Positions 1 through 7,536 of a stretch of DNA of 64,000 bases are shown piece by piece. Position 1 is the first letter of the stretch, and every line of letters begins with the position of its first letter. The translations under genes and the position numbers were made by a program. The stretch covers positions 62,001-126,000 of the forward strand of contig JAHHHY010000002.1 in NCBI GenBank assembly GCA_019359125.1, given 5' to 3'. This DNA is from Pleurocapsa minor GSE-CHR-MK 17-07R (GTDB lineage Bacteria > Chloroflexota > Anaerolineae > Aggregatilineales > Phototrophicaceae). The notes beneath the pieces are model-generated. The model was not told the DNA's origin. It worked only from the letters and a program-made list of their open reading frames with translations, and did not search any database.

Positions 1-2
1 GC

Positions 3-434
3 GGGGCCGCCCCTGCAGGCGACGACGCGGGCGGGTTCGCGGCGCGACTGGCCGAGGCGCGCGCGCAGTTTGGCGCCGCCATGGACGATGACTTCAATAC
101 GCCAATCGCCATCGCGTCGCTGCAGGACCTGACGCGTGAAGTCAACACGCTGCTCAACAGCGGCACGACCGTCAGCGCCGCGGCGCTGGATGCCATTCTG
201 GAGACGTATCAGGCCACGGCCGGCGACGTGCTCGGGCTGCTGCCGAAAGCCGACGCGGTGAATTCGGGCAGTGCAGCCCGCGAATCGGCGCTGATCGAGC
301 TGCTGGTGGATATGCGCCTGCAAGCGCGCAAGGCGAAAAACTGGGCTGAAAGTGACCGCCTGCGCGATGAGCTGGCGAAGATCGGCGTCATCCTGGAAGA
401 CCGCGCCGATGGCACGGTGTGGAAAGTGCAGTAA
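3..434 (+). CDS. cysS: Cysteinyl-tRNA synthetase, C-terminal part (5' truncated)
   Basis: The reading frame is open from the window edge and ends at TAA 432-434, so only the C-terminal part of the protein is present. The motif MDDDFNTP followed by a helical region and LQARKAKNWAESDRLRDEL matches the DALR anticodon-binding end of class I cysteinyl-tRNA synthetases, which charge tRNA-Cys in the cytoplasm. The catalytic Rossmann domain with HIGH and KMSKS lies upstream of the window. ATG 81 is internal and not the start. The next genes follow closely; a cysS and rRNA methyltransferase neighbourhood is also common in other phyla. Confidence 0.93.
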   Translation, partial: GAAPAGDDAGGFAARLAEARAQFGAAMDDDFNTPIAIASLQDLTREVNTLLNSGTTVSAAALDAILETYQATAGDVLGLLPKADAVNSGSAARESALIELLVDMRLQARKAKNWAESDRLRDELAKIGVILEDRADGTVWKVQ

Positions 435-455
435 AGAAGTGATGAGCAATGAGTT

Positions 456-1001
456 ATGCATACTGAGCGGGAGAGTACCCTGAACGCAGACCCTTTCCGC
501 AGGCTGTTTGAGTATCACTTCACCATGAACTGCCGCGTGTGGAACGTGGGCGTGATGGCGCTGACGGATGAGCAGTATGTTCAGCCCGGCGCCTACTCGA
601 TCGGCTCGGTGCGCAACCAGTGCGTGCACATGGTCATCGTGGATGATGCCTGGTTGCAGGACCTGAAAAGCCTGCCGGGAGAGCCGGATGATGCTGACGA
701 GCCGCCGTTCGGGGATGACCGGGCGGCGCTGCGGGCACGCTGGGATGCCGTCGAGGCGGAAATGCGCGCCTGGCTGGACGGTCTGACCGACGAGATGCTG
801 CTTCAGCGCATGGTCAAGGATGACTACATGCAGGTGTGGGAGGCGCTGTTCCACATGCTCAATCACGGCACCGACCATCGTGCGCAATTGCTGGCGCTGC
901 TGCATGCGCTGGGCGCCACGACTTTTCCGCAGGACTATTGTTTTTATGCCGAGGATCTTCAGGCCGGTGCGCCAGACACACCAGAAGGCGGGAACCTATG
1001 A
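456..1001 (+). CDS. DinB-fold four-helix protein
   Basis: The 181-residue protein looks like the DinB/YfiT metal-dependent four-helix bundle family. It has an early His in the EYHFTMN segment, a VHMVIVDDAW helix, and a late NHGTDHRAQ helix whose HxxxH spacing fits the usual metal-binding His triad. Members include thiol-dependent transferases and many proteins of unknown role, so no substrate is assigned. Its stop overlaps the next start as ATGA. The first few residues are coded by sequence resembling the nearby TGAGCAATGAG repeat family, so the real start could lie a few codons downstream of ATG 456. Translational coupling to the methyltransferase gene is likely. Confidence 0.8.
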   Translation: MHTERESTLNADPFRRLFEYHFTMNCRVWNVGVMALTDEQYVQPGAYSIGSVRNQCVHMVIVDDAWLQDLKSLPGEPDDADEPPFGDDRAALRARWDAVEAEMRAWLDGLTDEMLLQRMVKDDYMQVWEALFHMLNHGTDHRAQLLALLHALGATTFPQDYCFYAEDLQAGAPDTPEGGNL

Positions 1002-1759
1002 CTGATTTTGTATACGGCCACTGGGCCATCATGGAGGCGCTGCGCGCAGGCCGCCGCCAGATGGAACAGCTTCTGCTGACGGAAACCGTGGAAGAAAAAG
1101 GCATCGTCGCGGAAATTGTGCAGACGGCGCAGGAAAAAGGCGTCAAGGTGAAGCGCGTGCAGCGCCGCATCATCGATGACCTGAGCAACGGCGCCAACCA
1201 TCAGAATATGGCGCTGCGCTGCGGTGGCTATCCGTACAGCCGCATGGAAGATATCCTGGCGGTGGCCCAGTCGCGCGGCGAGAAACCGTTCATCCTGCTG
1301 CTGGACCTGCTGAAGGACCCGCAGAACGTGGGCAGCCTGATTCGCGTGGCCGACGCCGTGGGTGTGCATGGCATCATCCTGCAGGACCGGCGCGGCGTGG
1401 GCGTCACCCCGGCGGTGGTCAATGCGTCGTCTGGCGCAGTCGAGCATCTGAACGTGGCCCAGGTGACCAATCTGGTGCAGACGATGCGCGACCTGAAAGA
1501 CAACGATGTGTGGCTGGTGGGGCTGGATATGGGCCCGAACGTGCCGCCGCTGGACAAGGCTGACCTGAATATCGGTCTGGGGCTGGTGCTGGGCAGCGAG
1601 GGCGAGGGCATGCGCCGCCTGGTGCGCGACACCTGCGACCTGCTGCTGTGCCTGCCCATGCGCGGACGCGTGGAAAGCCTGAATGTCGCCACGGTGGGCG
1701 CGGTCGCGCTGTATACGGCGTGGCAGGCGCGCGGCTGGACCGGCTGGGTGCACGCCTGA
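998..1759 (+). CDS. rlmB: 23S rRNA (guanosine-2'-O-)-methyltransferase, TrmH/SpoU family (RlmB-like)
   Basis: The 253-residue protein carries all three SPOUT motifs of the SpoU family. Motif 1 is DPQNVGSLIRVADA, motif 2 is LVLGSEGEGMRRL, and motif 3 is LPMRGRVESLNVATVGAVALY without the last residues. The N-terminal 80 residues (YGHWAIMEALRAGRRQ onward) form the small RNA-binding domain typical of RlmB, which methylates the 2'-O of a guanosine in 23S rRNA using SAM. ATG 998 is chosen because it starts the family's conserved N-terminus and overlaps the upstream TGA by four bases. A longer frame back to 836 lies inside the DinB gene and is not credible. Confidence 0.9.
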   Translation: MTDFVYGHWAIMEALRAGRRQMEQLLLTETVEEKGIVAEIVQTAQEKGVKVKRVQRRIIDDLSNGANHQNMALRCGGYPYSRMEDILAVAQSRGEKPFILLLDLLKDPQNVGSLIRVADAVGVHGIILQDRRGVGVTPAVVNASSGAVEHLNVAQVTNLVQTMRDLKDNDVWLVGLDMGPNVPPLDKADLNIGLGLVLGSEGEGMRRLVRDTCDLLLCLPMRGRVESLNVATVGAVALYTAWQARGWTGWVHA

Positions 1760-1840
1760 CGATGGCGTAAGGGACAGCCCGTCTGTTCACGTCTGAAGAC
1801 TATAGCGTTTATGTGAGAATCCCGGATTGGGGGGTCCAAA

Positions 1841-2284
1841 ATGGCAGTAGCAAATCTGGTCCTGACCGAAGGCCTGAAGGTCGGCATTACCGTGCGCGAT
1901 GTCGATTTCATCGCCGATGAGCCGCTGCACGATGGCGGCACCAACGAAGGCCCGACGCCCGTCGAAATGCTGACGGCCTCGCTGGGTGCGTGCGCTGCCA
2001 TCACGGCGCGCCTGTATGCCAACCGCAAGGGCTGGCCGCTGGAAGGCGTCGAGGTGAGCGTGAGCCACCAGAAGATCAAGGCAGCGGATTATCCGGCCTA
2101 CACCGGAGAGTCTGACTTTGTGAACGAGTTCCGCCAGGTGATTACTTTCAAGGGCGACCTGACCGATGAACAGAAGCAGCGCCTGCTGGAAATCGCTGGC
2201 AAGTGCCCCGTGCACAAGATCCTCAACCAGCCCAATTTCATGTTTGAGGAACTGGCTGTCGATGCGCCGCAGCAGTTTGAGTGA
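1841..2284 (+). CDS. OsmC/Ohr family protein
   Basis: This 147-residue protein has the OsmC family layout. An N-terminal strand region is followed by TPVEMLTASLGACAAI, holding the first conserved Cys, and then by GKCPVHKIL near the C-terminus, holding the second. OsmC and Ohr proteins reduce organic hydroperoxides with this Cys pair, and some members have other thiol-dependent roles. The sequence fits the YhfA-like or general OsmC branch better than classical Ohr, so the substrate is uncertain. It stands alone, about 80 bp after the methyltransferase gene. A G-rich stretch just upstream of ATG 1841 may serve as ribosome-binding site. Confidence 0.88.
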   Translation: MAVANLVLTEGLKVGITVRDVDFIADEPLHDGGTNEGPTPVEMLTASLGACAAITARLYANRKGWPLEGVEVSVSHQKIKAADYPAYTGESDFVNEFRQVITFKGDLTDEQKQRLLEIAGKCPVHKILNQPNFMFEELAVDAPQQFE

Positions 2285-2302
2285 AAAACAGTACCGAGTG
2301 CT

Positions 2303-2394
2303 GAGTACTGAGGAATGAGGAAGGGATAGAGCGCGGGAAGGCGGGTGTGCCAACAGACGAACCTGCATGTGCCGTCACTCATTGCTCAGTACTC
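2303..2394. repeat. Palindromic intergenic repeat (GAGTACTGAG family)
   Basis: The arm at 2303-2319 (gagtactgaggaatgag) is nearly the reverse complement of 2378-2394 (ctcattgctcagtactc), with one mismatch in 17. Shorter relatives of the same wording (TGAGCAATGAG and ACTGAG) occur at 440-470 around the DinB start. It lies between the convergent OsmC and oxidoreductase genes and could act as a bidirectional hairpin. It looks like a dispersed intergenic repeat, but only partial copies are seen in this window. Confidence 0.55.
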
Positions 2395-2411
2395 GTTGCT
2401 CAGCCCTTCTT

Positions 2412-3281
2412 TTAGCTCACTTCTGGCAGCACTTCACGCGCCACCTGCTCCAGGCGGGTGAGCTTTTCTACGTCGGGCATGTTGAAAATCAGGTGCGTGA
2501 AGCCCAAAGCTTCCGTGGATTTGCACAGCGCGATGATGTCGGCGGAGGTCATCTGCGGGCTGATGCTGCCCAGCGCGGTCTTTTCAATGCTGGCATAGTC
2601 GCGGCCCAGGTCGTCGCAGTGCGCCTTCAGCACGTCCAGCTTCTTTTGCAGCGCCTCGTGACCCGCAAACACGAACAGATTACACGCGTCGGCATACTGG
2701 GCCACCAGCCGCAGTGTCTTTTTCTCACCGCCGCCGCCAATCATGATCGGCGGGTAGGGCTGGGCGATCGGCATGGGATTCATCAGCGGCCCGGAAAGCT
2801 GATAATGTTTCCCGTCAAACGGGCCGGGATGCGCGCTGCCCCAGGCCAGATGCGCGATCTGGAGGGTCTCTTCCAGCATTTCAAAGCGGGTACTCGTGTC
2901 GGGGTAGGGCACGCCCAGCCCACGCGCCTCGCCCTCATACCACGCTGCGCCGATGCCCAGGTAGGCGCGCCCGCCAGACAGGGTGTCGAGCGTGGTCACG
3001 GTCTTGAGCAGGATGCCCGGATGCCGGTAAATCACGCCGGTTACCAGCGTGCCCAGCTTCACGTGCTCGGTCAGCGCGGCGAAGTAGCTCAGCGTGCTGT
3101 AGCCTTCCAGCATTTCCTGGTCCGGCCCAGCCAGCATCTCCATCTGAAAGAAATGGTCCATCGTCCACAGGCTGTAAAAACCGTGGGCGTCCACAAACTG
3201 CGCGATGTCTTTCAGCCGCGGACGGATGCTGGCCGGGCTGCCCTCGTAATTAAAGCTGGGGACCTGAATGCCGATTTTCAT
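2412..3281 (-). CDS. LLM-class F420-dependent oxidoreductase
   Basis: The 289-residue product begins MKIGIQVPSFNYEG and shows the bacterial luciferase-like TIM-barrel pattern: LWTMDHFFQ, VKLGTLVTGVIYRHPGILLK, TLSGGRAYLGIGAAWYEGE, and RFEMLEETLQIAH. These are hallmarks of the F420-dependent LLM family, which reduces or oxidises small molecules using F420 or sometimes FMN. The substrate cannot be read from the sequence. The start at 3281 is chosen because the family N-terminus begins there; the frame continues upstream but shows no recognisable protein. It is a single-gene unit convergent with the OsmC gene. Confidence 0.88.
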   Translation of the reverse strand: MKIGIQVPSFNYEGSPASIRPRLKDIAQFVDAHGFYSLWTMDHFFQMEMLAGPDQEMLEGYSTLSYFAALTEHVKLGTLVTGVIYRHPGILLKTVTTLDTLSGGRAYLGIGAAWYEGEARGLGVPYPDTSTRFEMLEETLQIAHLAWGSAHPGPFDGKHYQLSGPLMNPMPIAQPYPPIMIGGGGEKKTLRLVAQYADACNLFVFAGHEALQKKLDVLKAHCDDLGRDYASIEKTALGSISPQMTSADIIALCKSTEALGFTHLIFNMPDVEKLTRLEQVAREVLPEVS

Positions 3282-3365
3282 GTGCTGAATAGAGCCTCTC
3301 ACTCTGATGCTGTCTCTGGACCTTGCCCGTGTTACAAAACATGTTATCCCGACGCGCTGGCATCG

Positions 3366-3636
3366 GCCGAACCTACCTGCGTCGATAAGCATTACCGTAA
3401 CGACAATTTGAACCGCCAAGGCGCCAAGAGCGCCAAGAATTGAAGTACAGGGCCTTCCTGTGACCAACCTTCAGACGCATTGCCTGTCCTGATCTTCGTT
3501 GGTTACAGATTCACTGGTTGTTCATGATCTTTTCCGTGCCTTGAATGAACATTCTTTCCTGGCGCTCTTGGCGTCTTGGCGGTTCATCTCTCTTTTGCAG
3601 TCTGAAGGTAATGTGCAGCAGCCGAACCTACCCGCG
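3366..3636. repeat. Palindromic element with flanking direct repeats (346-bp gene-free region)
   Basis: The gene-free stretch 3282-3627 holds an inverted repeat. Arm 3410-3434 (gaaccgccaaggcgccaag onward) matches the reverse complement of 3561-3585 in 24 of 25 positions. A nested arm pair, 3459-3468 with 3499-3508, also pairs. A 16-bp direct repeat, gccgaacctaccYgcg, lies outside the palindrome at 3366-3381 and 3621-3636; the right copy overlaps the end of the glycosyltransferase gene. The arm sequence recurs partly at 40790-40821. This layout is like a small non-autonomous element, but no transposase is present. Confidence 0.6.
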
Positions 3637-4794
3637 CCTGCCCGATTTTACGCGTTTGAGCGTGCGGCCTTTCCAGCGTACGCCGCCGTAACGTGTCTGC
3701 CAGTACAGCGCCTGCCCCGCGACGATGCTCAGCAGCACGGCGCCCAGCGGCAGGGTAATGGCATCGTATATACGCTGGCGCGATCCGGCTGCGGTCAGCC
3801 CACGCACGCCAATCCCCAGCGCGATCCAGGCCAGCGGCAGGCCGGGCCACAGGCCTGATTTATCGCCAGCGCCGAACAGCAGCCACAGCCACGGCCCCAG
3901 CAGCACCAGCCAGTGGAAGACCGCCCCGGCCAGCATCGCGGCGGCGCTGCCATAGCCCGCGATGATGTTCTTGGCGTAGCCTGCACGCACCTGCGCCCAA
4001 TTCTCGTACATGCGGCAGGCGATCAGGCCGTCGCCCTCGACCATCGTCAGGCGCAGGCCTGCGCGCTTGGTGCGGCGTGCCAGCTGAATGTCCTCGACGA
4101 TTTCGTCGCGCACGGCGGCATGCCCGCCCACGCGCTGATAGGCCTCGCGGGTGAAGGCGATGCACTGGCCGTTGCCCGCCGAAAAGGCGGTCCATTGTGT
4201 GCGGTTGACCAGCGGTGCGGGCAGATAGCCGTGGATGACGAATGCCATCAGCGGCACAACGATGCGTTCGCTCCAGGTGCGCGTCATCTGCGTCGGCCAG
4301 ACCGTCAGCATGGCGGAGGCGAACTGTGCCTGCGCGCGTGCCAGCGCCACCAGTCCGCCTGGTTGCCAGACCACGTCGGCATCGGTGAAGACCAGCAGCT
4401 CACCGGTCGCGTGGTCCGCAAGCTGCTGGCAGGCCCAGTTTTTGCCGAACCAGCCGTCGGGCAGTTCTGCTCCAGCGATGACCTTCAGGCGCGGGTCGCC
4501 CGCCGCGGCCAGAAGGGCGACATCGCGTGTGCCGTCCGTGCTGTGGTCGTCCAGCACGAGCAGCTCCAGCGCGACGCCCTGCTGCCCCAGGATGCGCGCG
4601 ACAGTACCGCCGATCACGGCCGCTTCGTTGCGCGCAGGCACCAGCACCGACAGGCGCAGATCAGGCGGCGCATCTGCCCGGATGCTGCCGAGGCGCGGGA
4701 ACGCGAACGCATTCACGATCGCGATGATGGCGATTACGCACAGCGCCCCGCTGATGAAAACGATGAGGATTAAACCGACTGCTTCGAGGGCCAT
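3628..4794 (-). CDS. Family 2 glycosyltransferase, membrane-anchored (CruG/CrtQ/HpnB-like)
   Basis: The 388-residue protein has an N-terminal membrane helix, then a GT-A domain: SVLVPARNEAAVI, VLDDHSTDGT, and FTDADVVW as the DxD-type metal motif. A later EDIQLARRTKRAG segment supplies the usual catalytic acid region. Several hydrophobic helices follow in the C-terminal third. This shape fits glycosyltransferases acting on polyisoprenoid or carotenoid lipids at the membrane (CrtQ, CruG, HpnB types), and the KNWACQQL segment is typical of them. Start 4794 is chosen because it gives a clean first helix; it overlaps plsY by 25 bp. The CruF-type gene at 10 kb makes a carotenoid substrate plausible but unproven. 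Confidence 0.82.
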   Translation of the reverse strand: MALEAVGLILIVFISGALCVIAIIAIVNAFAFPRLGSIRADAPPDLRLSVLVPARNEAAVIGGTVARILGQQGVALELLVLDDHSTDGTRDVALLAAAGDPRLKVIAGAELPDGWFGKNWACQQLADHATGELLVFTDADVVWQPGGLVALARAQAQFASAMLTVWPTQMTRTWSERIVVPLMAFVIHGYLPAPLVNRTQWTAFSAGNGQCIAFTREAYQRVGGHAAVRDEIVEDIQLARRTKRAGLRLTMVEGDGLIACRMYENWAQVRAGYAKNIIAGYGSAAAMLAGAVFHWLVLLGPWLWLLFGAGDKSGLWPGLPLAWIALGIGVRGLTAAGSRQRIYDAITLPLGAVLLSIVAGQALYWQTRYGGVRWKGRTLKRVKSGRRG

Positions 4795-5390
4795 AACCGC
4801 CGCCGGATCCAGCCGCGCAGTGCCAACGGTTCCCGAAAATCTGCGCGGTACTTCCACAGGATAAGCGCCGACGAGGCGATGTTATAGGCGATCAGCACCG
4901 GATAGGCGTCGAACAGCAGGATATACACCAGCGCTGTCAGGCTGGTCATCAGAATGGCGACGCCGGAATTGCCGATGACGGTGTAATACAGCCCCAGCGT
5001 CAGGCCGGTGATGACGGGCATCTCCCACAGTGTGATGGCCATATACACGCCAAACGCGACGGCCACGGCTTTTCCGCCACGCCAGCCCATGAACGGCGAA
5101 AACGCGTGCCCGAAGACCGGCGCAAGCGCCACCGGCAGCAGCTCCCAGCCGTACAGGCCGAAGCCGTAACGGGCGATAGCCACGGGAATGGTCCCCTTCA
5201 GCACATCAAGCAGGAAGGCCAGCGCACCGACCGCTTTGCCACCCGCCTTGAACACGTTAAATGTGCCTGGGTTGCCATCACCGACGGTGGTGATGTCTTT
5301 GCCGAGCATGCGTTTGCCCAGCCAGTATGAGAACATCAGCGAGCCGCTGAAGAAACCAAGCGCCGTGAAGACCAGCATTGGGACGATCAT
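4770..5390 (-). CDS. plsY: Acyl-phosphate:glycerol-3-phosphate acyltransferase
   Basis: The 206-residue integral membrane protein carries the three PlsY motifs: FFSGSLMFSYWLGK near the start, GDGNPGTFNVFKAGGK, and GHAFSPFMGWRGGKAVA. PlsY transfers an acyl group from acyl-phosphate to glycerol-3-phosphate in the first step of phospholipid synthesis. Several hydrophobic helices are evident, as expected. Its start overlaps the upstream gene's stop (ATGA at 5387-5390) and its end overlaps the glycosyltransferase start, so the genes are translationally coupled. No unusual substitution stands out in the motifs. Confidence 0.92.
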   Translation of the reverse strand: MIVPMLVFTALGFFSGSLMFSYWLGKRMLGKDITTVGDGNPGTFNVFKAGGKAVGALAFLLDVLKGTIPVAIARYGFGLYGWELLPVALAPVFGHAFSPFMGWRGGKAVAVAFGVYMAITLWEMPVITGLTLGLYYTVIGNSGVAILMTSLTALVYILLFDAYPVLIAYNIASSALILWKYRADFREPLALRGWIRRRLWPSKQSV

Positions 5391-6121
5391 GCGCGCTGTT
5401 CCTTGAGCAGGTCGACCAGCAGGGTCAGGTTATCCACCTCGCGCAGCGGCATGCTGAACCAGGATTTCTTCTCGCGGTCAAGCAGATGCAGGCGGCCGCC
5501 CTGTGCGCTGTAGCCGCCGAAGTCCGCCCAGCGCAGGTCTTTGCCGCCCGCATGCAGGCCTATCGCGCTCATCGTCAGGCCGTCGGCAAACGGGACCTGT
5601 TCGCCGTTGTCCATGCGTTCGCGCAGGCGCGGCTCCAGCACCTTGTTGAGCTGTTCGGTCAGGCGGGTGCCCAGCTCGGCGGCACGCCGGTAGACGCGGT
5701 TGGTGATGACGAATTGTTCGCCGCGCACGCTGGTCACGGTGAAGCGATACACGTCGCGTTTCAGCAGGCCGCCGAACTGCGACAGGCGCTCGGCATACAG
5801 GCGGATGCTCGACATCTCGGCATACAGGAAGGGCACCCAGCGGGAGCCCTCCTGCAGCAGAAAGCCCCGTTCATACAGGATGATTTCGCGATTCCAGAAA
5901 TGCAGCACGAACCAGCCCAGCCCCAGCGTCGTGCCCGCCATGATGATGACCGTCAGCGGCGGCGCCCACCAGTCGGGCAGGGGGGCGATCGTCAGGCTGA
6001 CCAGCGCAGCGATGGTCGCCCCGATGATGCCGCCGATAATCAGCGCGCGCAGGCGGTCTGATGGATAGCTGGCGAGGGCATTCCCCAGCGAGGGGTCTGC
6101 CTCGACGACGGGCTGCTGCAC
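5387..6121 (-). CDS. Membrane protein with PH-like domain, unknown function
   Basis: This 244-residue protein has two hydrophobic helices near residues 25-75, then a soluble part. The segment NREIILYERGFLLQEGSRWVP without the last residue, followed by a strand-rich region (YRFTVTSVRGEQFVITNRVY), resembles the PH-like DUF6585 or bPH type of protein. It contains LREVDNLTLLVDLLKEQ at the C-terminus. I do not recognise a catalytic motif. It starts three bases after the lipoprotein gene's stop and overlaps plsY by four bases, so it belongs to the same operon and may act at the membrane. The family assignment is tentative. Confidence 0.6.
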   Translation of the reverse strand: MQQPVVEADPSLGNALASYPSDRLRALIIGGIIGATIAALVSLTIAPLPDWWAPPLTVIIMAGTTLGLGWFVLHFWNREIILYERGFLLQEGSRWVPFLYAEMSSIRLYAERLSQFGGLLKRDVYRFTVTSVRGEQFVITNRVYRRAAELGTRLTEQLNKVLEPRLRERMDNGEQVPFADGLTMSAIGLHAGGKDLRWADFGGYSAQGGRLHLLDREKKSWFSMPLREVDNLTLLVDLLKEQRA

Positions 6122-6124
6122 AGA

Positions 6125-6976
6125 TTACGATCCTTCGGGAAGCGCGACCGAGAGATTGTCAAAGTCTACGCGCACGCCCAGGCGGTTGGCTGCCCCGGCT
6201 GCCAGCCCGATTTGCCCCTCGCGATAGGTGTCGTCGGTGGTATCGGCCAGGAAGGTATCGTTCACAGACATCGCCAGGTAATCGCCCACGCAGATAGCGC
6301 GGATGCGGTTGCTGCCCGGCACGGCGTTGATGGCATCGCTGGCCGTCCAGTTCACCAACGGGGTCATGCTGCGGCCGCGCGCCACCATGATGGCATAGTT
6401 TCCGTTGCCGTCCAGCAGGAACAGGTAGCCGTCGCCACTGCCCGACGCGGGTTCATCGCCCGCGGTCGATTCCGTTGCGGCAGCTGCTTCGGTCGCCTCG
6501 GCTTCCGGCGCAGCCTCTTCGGCGGATTCAGTGGCTTCGGCTTCAGGTGTGGCCTCTTCGGCTGCTTCAGTCGCTTCCGGCTCGGCGGTCTCGTCGGCCA
6601 TGATCGCGGCCAGCGTCGGGTCGACTGCCGCCGCCTGGCCCACCGTGCCCCGCACGCGGCACATCACGCCGTACAGCGTCTCCGGCCGTTCGCTGATTTG
6701 CTCGGCATCCACGTCGATGACGACATCGGACCGCGTCTCGCCATACTGGCCCCACCACAGCGTGCCATCGCCCACGGTGACATCGATGCGATAGATGCCT
6801 TCACGCACGCGCAGGGTCGCCCCCTGATACGTGCCTTCTTCAAAGCTTGCTGGCTGCGTAAAATCATTAAAATATACTTCCTCACCGCGGGTGATGCTGC
6901 GCATCGCCCCACTGGGCTGGCAGGCCGCCAGCAGCAGCGCGGCAGCCGTCAAAGCAGTCAATACAAGCTTGTTCAC
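6125..6976 (-). CDS. Lipoprotein with LamG-like domain interrupted by a Glu/Ala/Thr linker
   Basis: The product (283 residues) begins with a signal peptide ending in the lipobox LLLAAC, so it should be a membrane-anchored lipoprotein. A beta-rich segment (VYFNDFTQPASFEEGTYQGA and onward) resembles the start of concanavalin/LamG-like or DUF1080-type domains, and YLFLLDGNGNYAIMVARG to the end resembles its second half. Between them sits a linker of repeated ATEAAEEA/PEAEATE units. The start is GTG 6976, because AAGGAAGG lies about 7 bases upstream and the signal peptide begins there; the longer frame to 7096 is not supported. It heads the operon with the PH-like gene, plsY and the glycosyltransferase. 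Confidence 0.75.
   Translation of the reverse strand: MNKLVLTALTAAALLLAACQPSGAMRSITRGEEVYFNDFTQPASFEEGTYQGATLRVREGIYRIDVTVGDGTLWWGQYGETRSDVVIDVDAEQISERPETLYGVMCRVRGTVGQAAAVDPTLAAIMADETAEPEATEAAEEATPEAEATESAEEAAPEAEATEAAAATESTAGDEPASGSGDGYLFLLDGNGNYAIMVARGRSMTPLVNWTASDAINAVPGSNRIRAICVGDYLAMSVNDTFLADTTDDTYREGQIGLAAGAANRLGVRVDFDNLSVALPEGS
6470..6600. repeat. In-gene degenerate tandem repeat coding the Glu/Ala/Thr linker
   Basis: The coding sequence here repeats units giving EATEAAEEATPEAEATESA on the minus strand, about three imperfect copies. Unit identity is visible at DNA level as recurring ggcttcggcttc-type words. Such tracts commonly expand and contract by slippage. Confidence 0.6.
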
Positions 6977-7041
6977 GTGAAACCTTCCTTTAAGACGTGT
7001 GCATCCCATACACTGTACCACGAAGCATGATTGGAGGGCGA

Positions 7042-7503
7042 TTAGCGCATCGCCAGCCACAGCATGGCGCACACGAGCGCGCCGTGCGCCGTCCACGCGA
7101 TGGTGCGAATCCAGTTGCTGGCCACCAGCGCGCTGTGCGTGGCGGCGTCAAACCCCAGGCTGAGCGCGTTGTGCTGCGGCACGTTGATGCAGGCCGTCGT
7201 CACCCACACGACGGCTACGCAAACCATGCCGGCCAGCGGCATCCAGGCGGGCACGCCGTTTGGCCGCGCGCCCAGCAGCAGGAAGCTGGTGACGGCCTCG
7301 GCCAGCATCAGCGGGCCCACCACCAGCGTGACCGCGCCGATATGCGCCGATTCGTAGGCGGGGAACTGCGCCGCGCCCACCCGGCTCATGATCGGGTACA
7401 CCAGCAGCTGAATCAGCCAGATGCAGCCGGTCATCATCAGCGTGGCCGCCGCGTTGCCTATCAGCACCAGGCTGAGGCCTTCGTTCACGTGACTTTGTTC
7501 CAT
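7042..7503 (-). CDS. Small integral membrane protein, four predicted helices (DUF1772-like)
   Basis: The 153-residue protein is strongly hydrophobic, with four likely membrane helices. They start at LVLIGNAAATLMMTGCIWLI, VTLVVGPLMLAEAVTSFLLL, MPLAGMVCVAVVWVTTACI and WTAHGALVCAMLWLAM. A conserved-looking ACINVPQHNAL loop lies between helices three and four and recalls DUF1772 or anthrone-oxygenase-like membrane proteins. No catalytic role can be assigned. It follows the alpha/beta hydrolase gene by 33 bp on the same strand and may be co-transcribed with it. Confidence 0.65.
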   Translation of the reverse strand: MEQSHVNEGLSLVLIGNAAATLMMTGCIWLIQLLVYPIMSRVGAAQFPAYESAHIGAVTLVVGPLMLAEAVTSFLLLGARPNGVPAWMPLAGMVCVAVVWVTTACINVPQHNALSLGFDAATHSALVASNWIRTIAWTAHGALVCAMLWLAMR

Positions 7504-7536
7504 CTCGTCAGACTATCCCGGTCGTGCGCTGCGCGT

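Noticed and set aside
836-997. N-terminal extension of the rRNA methyltransferase
   Set aside because: The extension lies entirely inside the DinB-fold gene in another frame and shows no homology to the family. ATG 998 fits the usual start.
2367-3443. A 358-residue plus-strand frame across the oxidoreductase
   Set aside because: It is antisense to the LLM oxidoreductase with intact motifs. Its translation has no recognisable domain and continues into the palindromic repeat.
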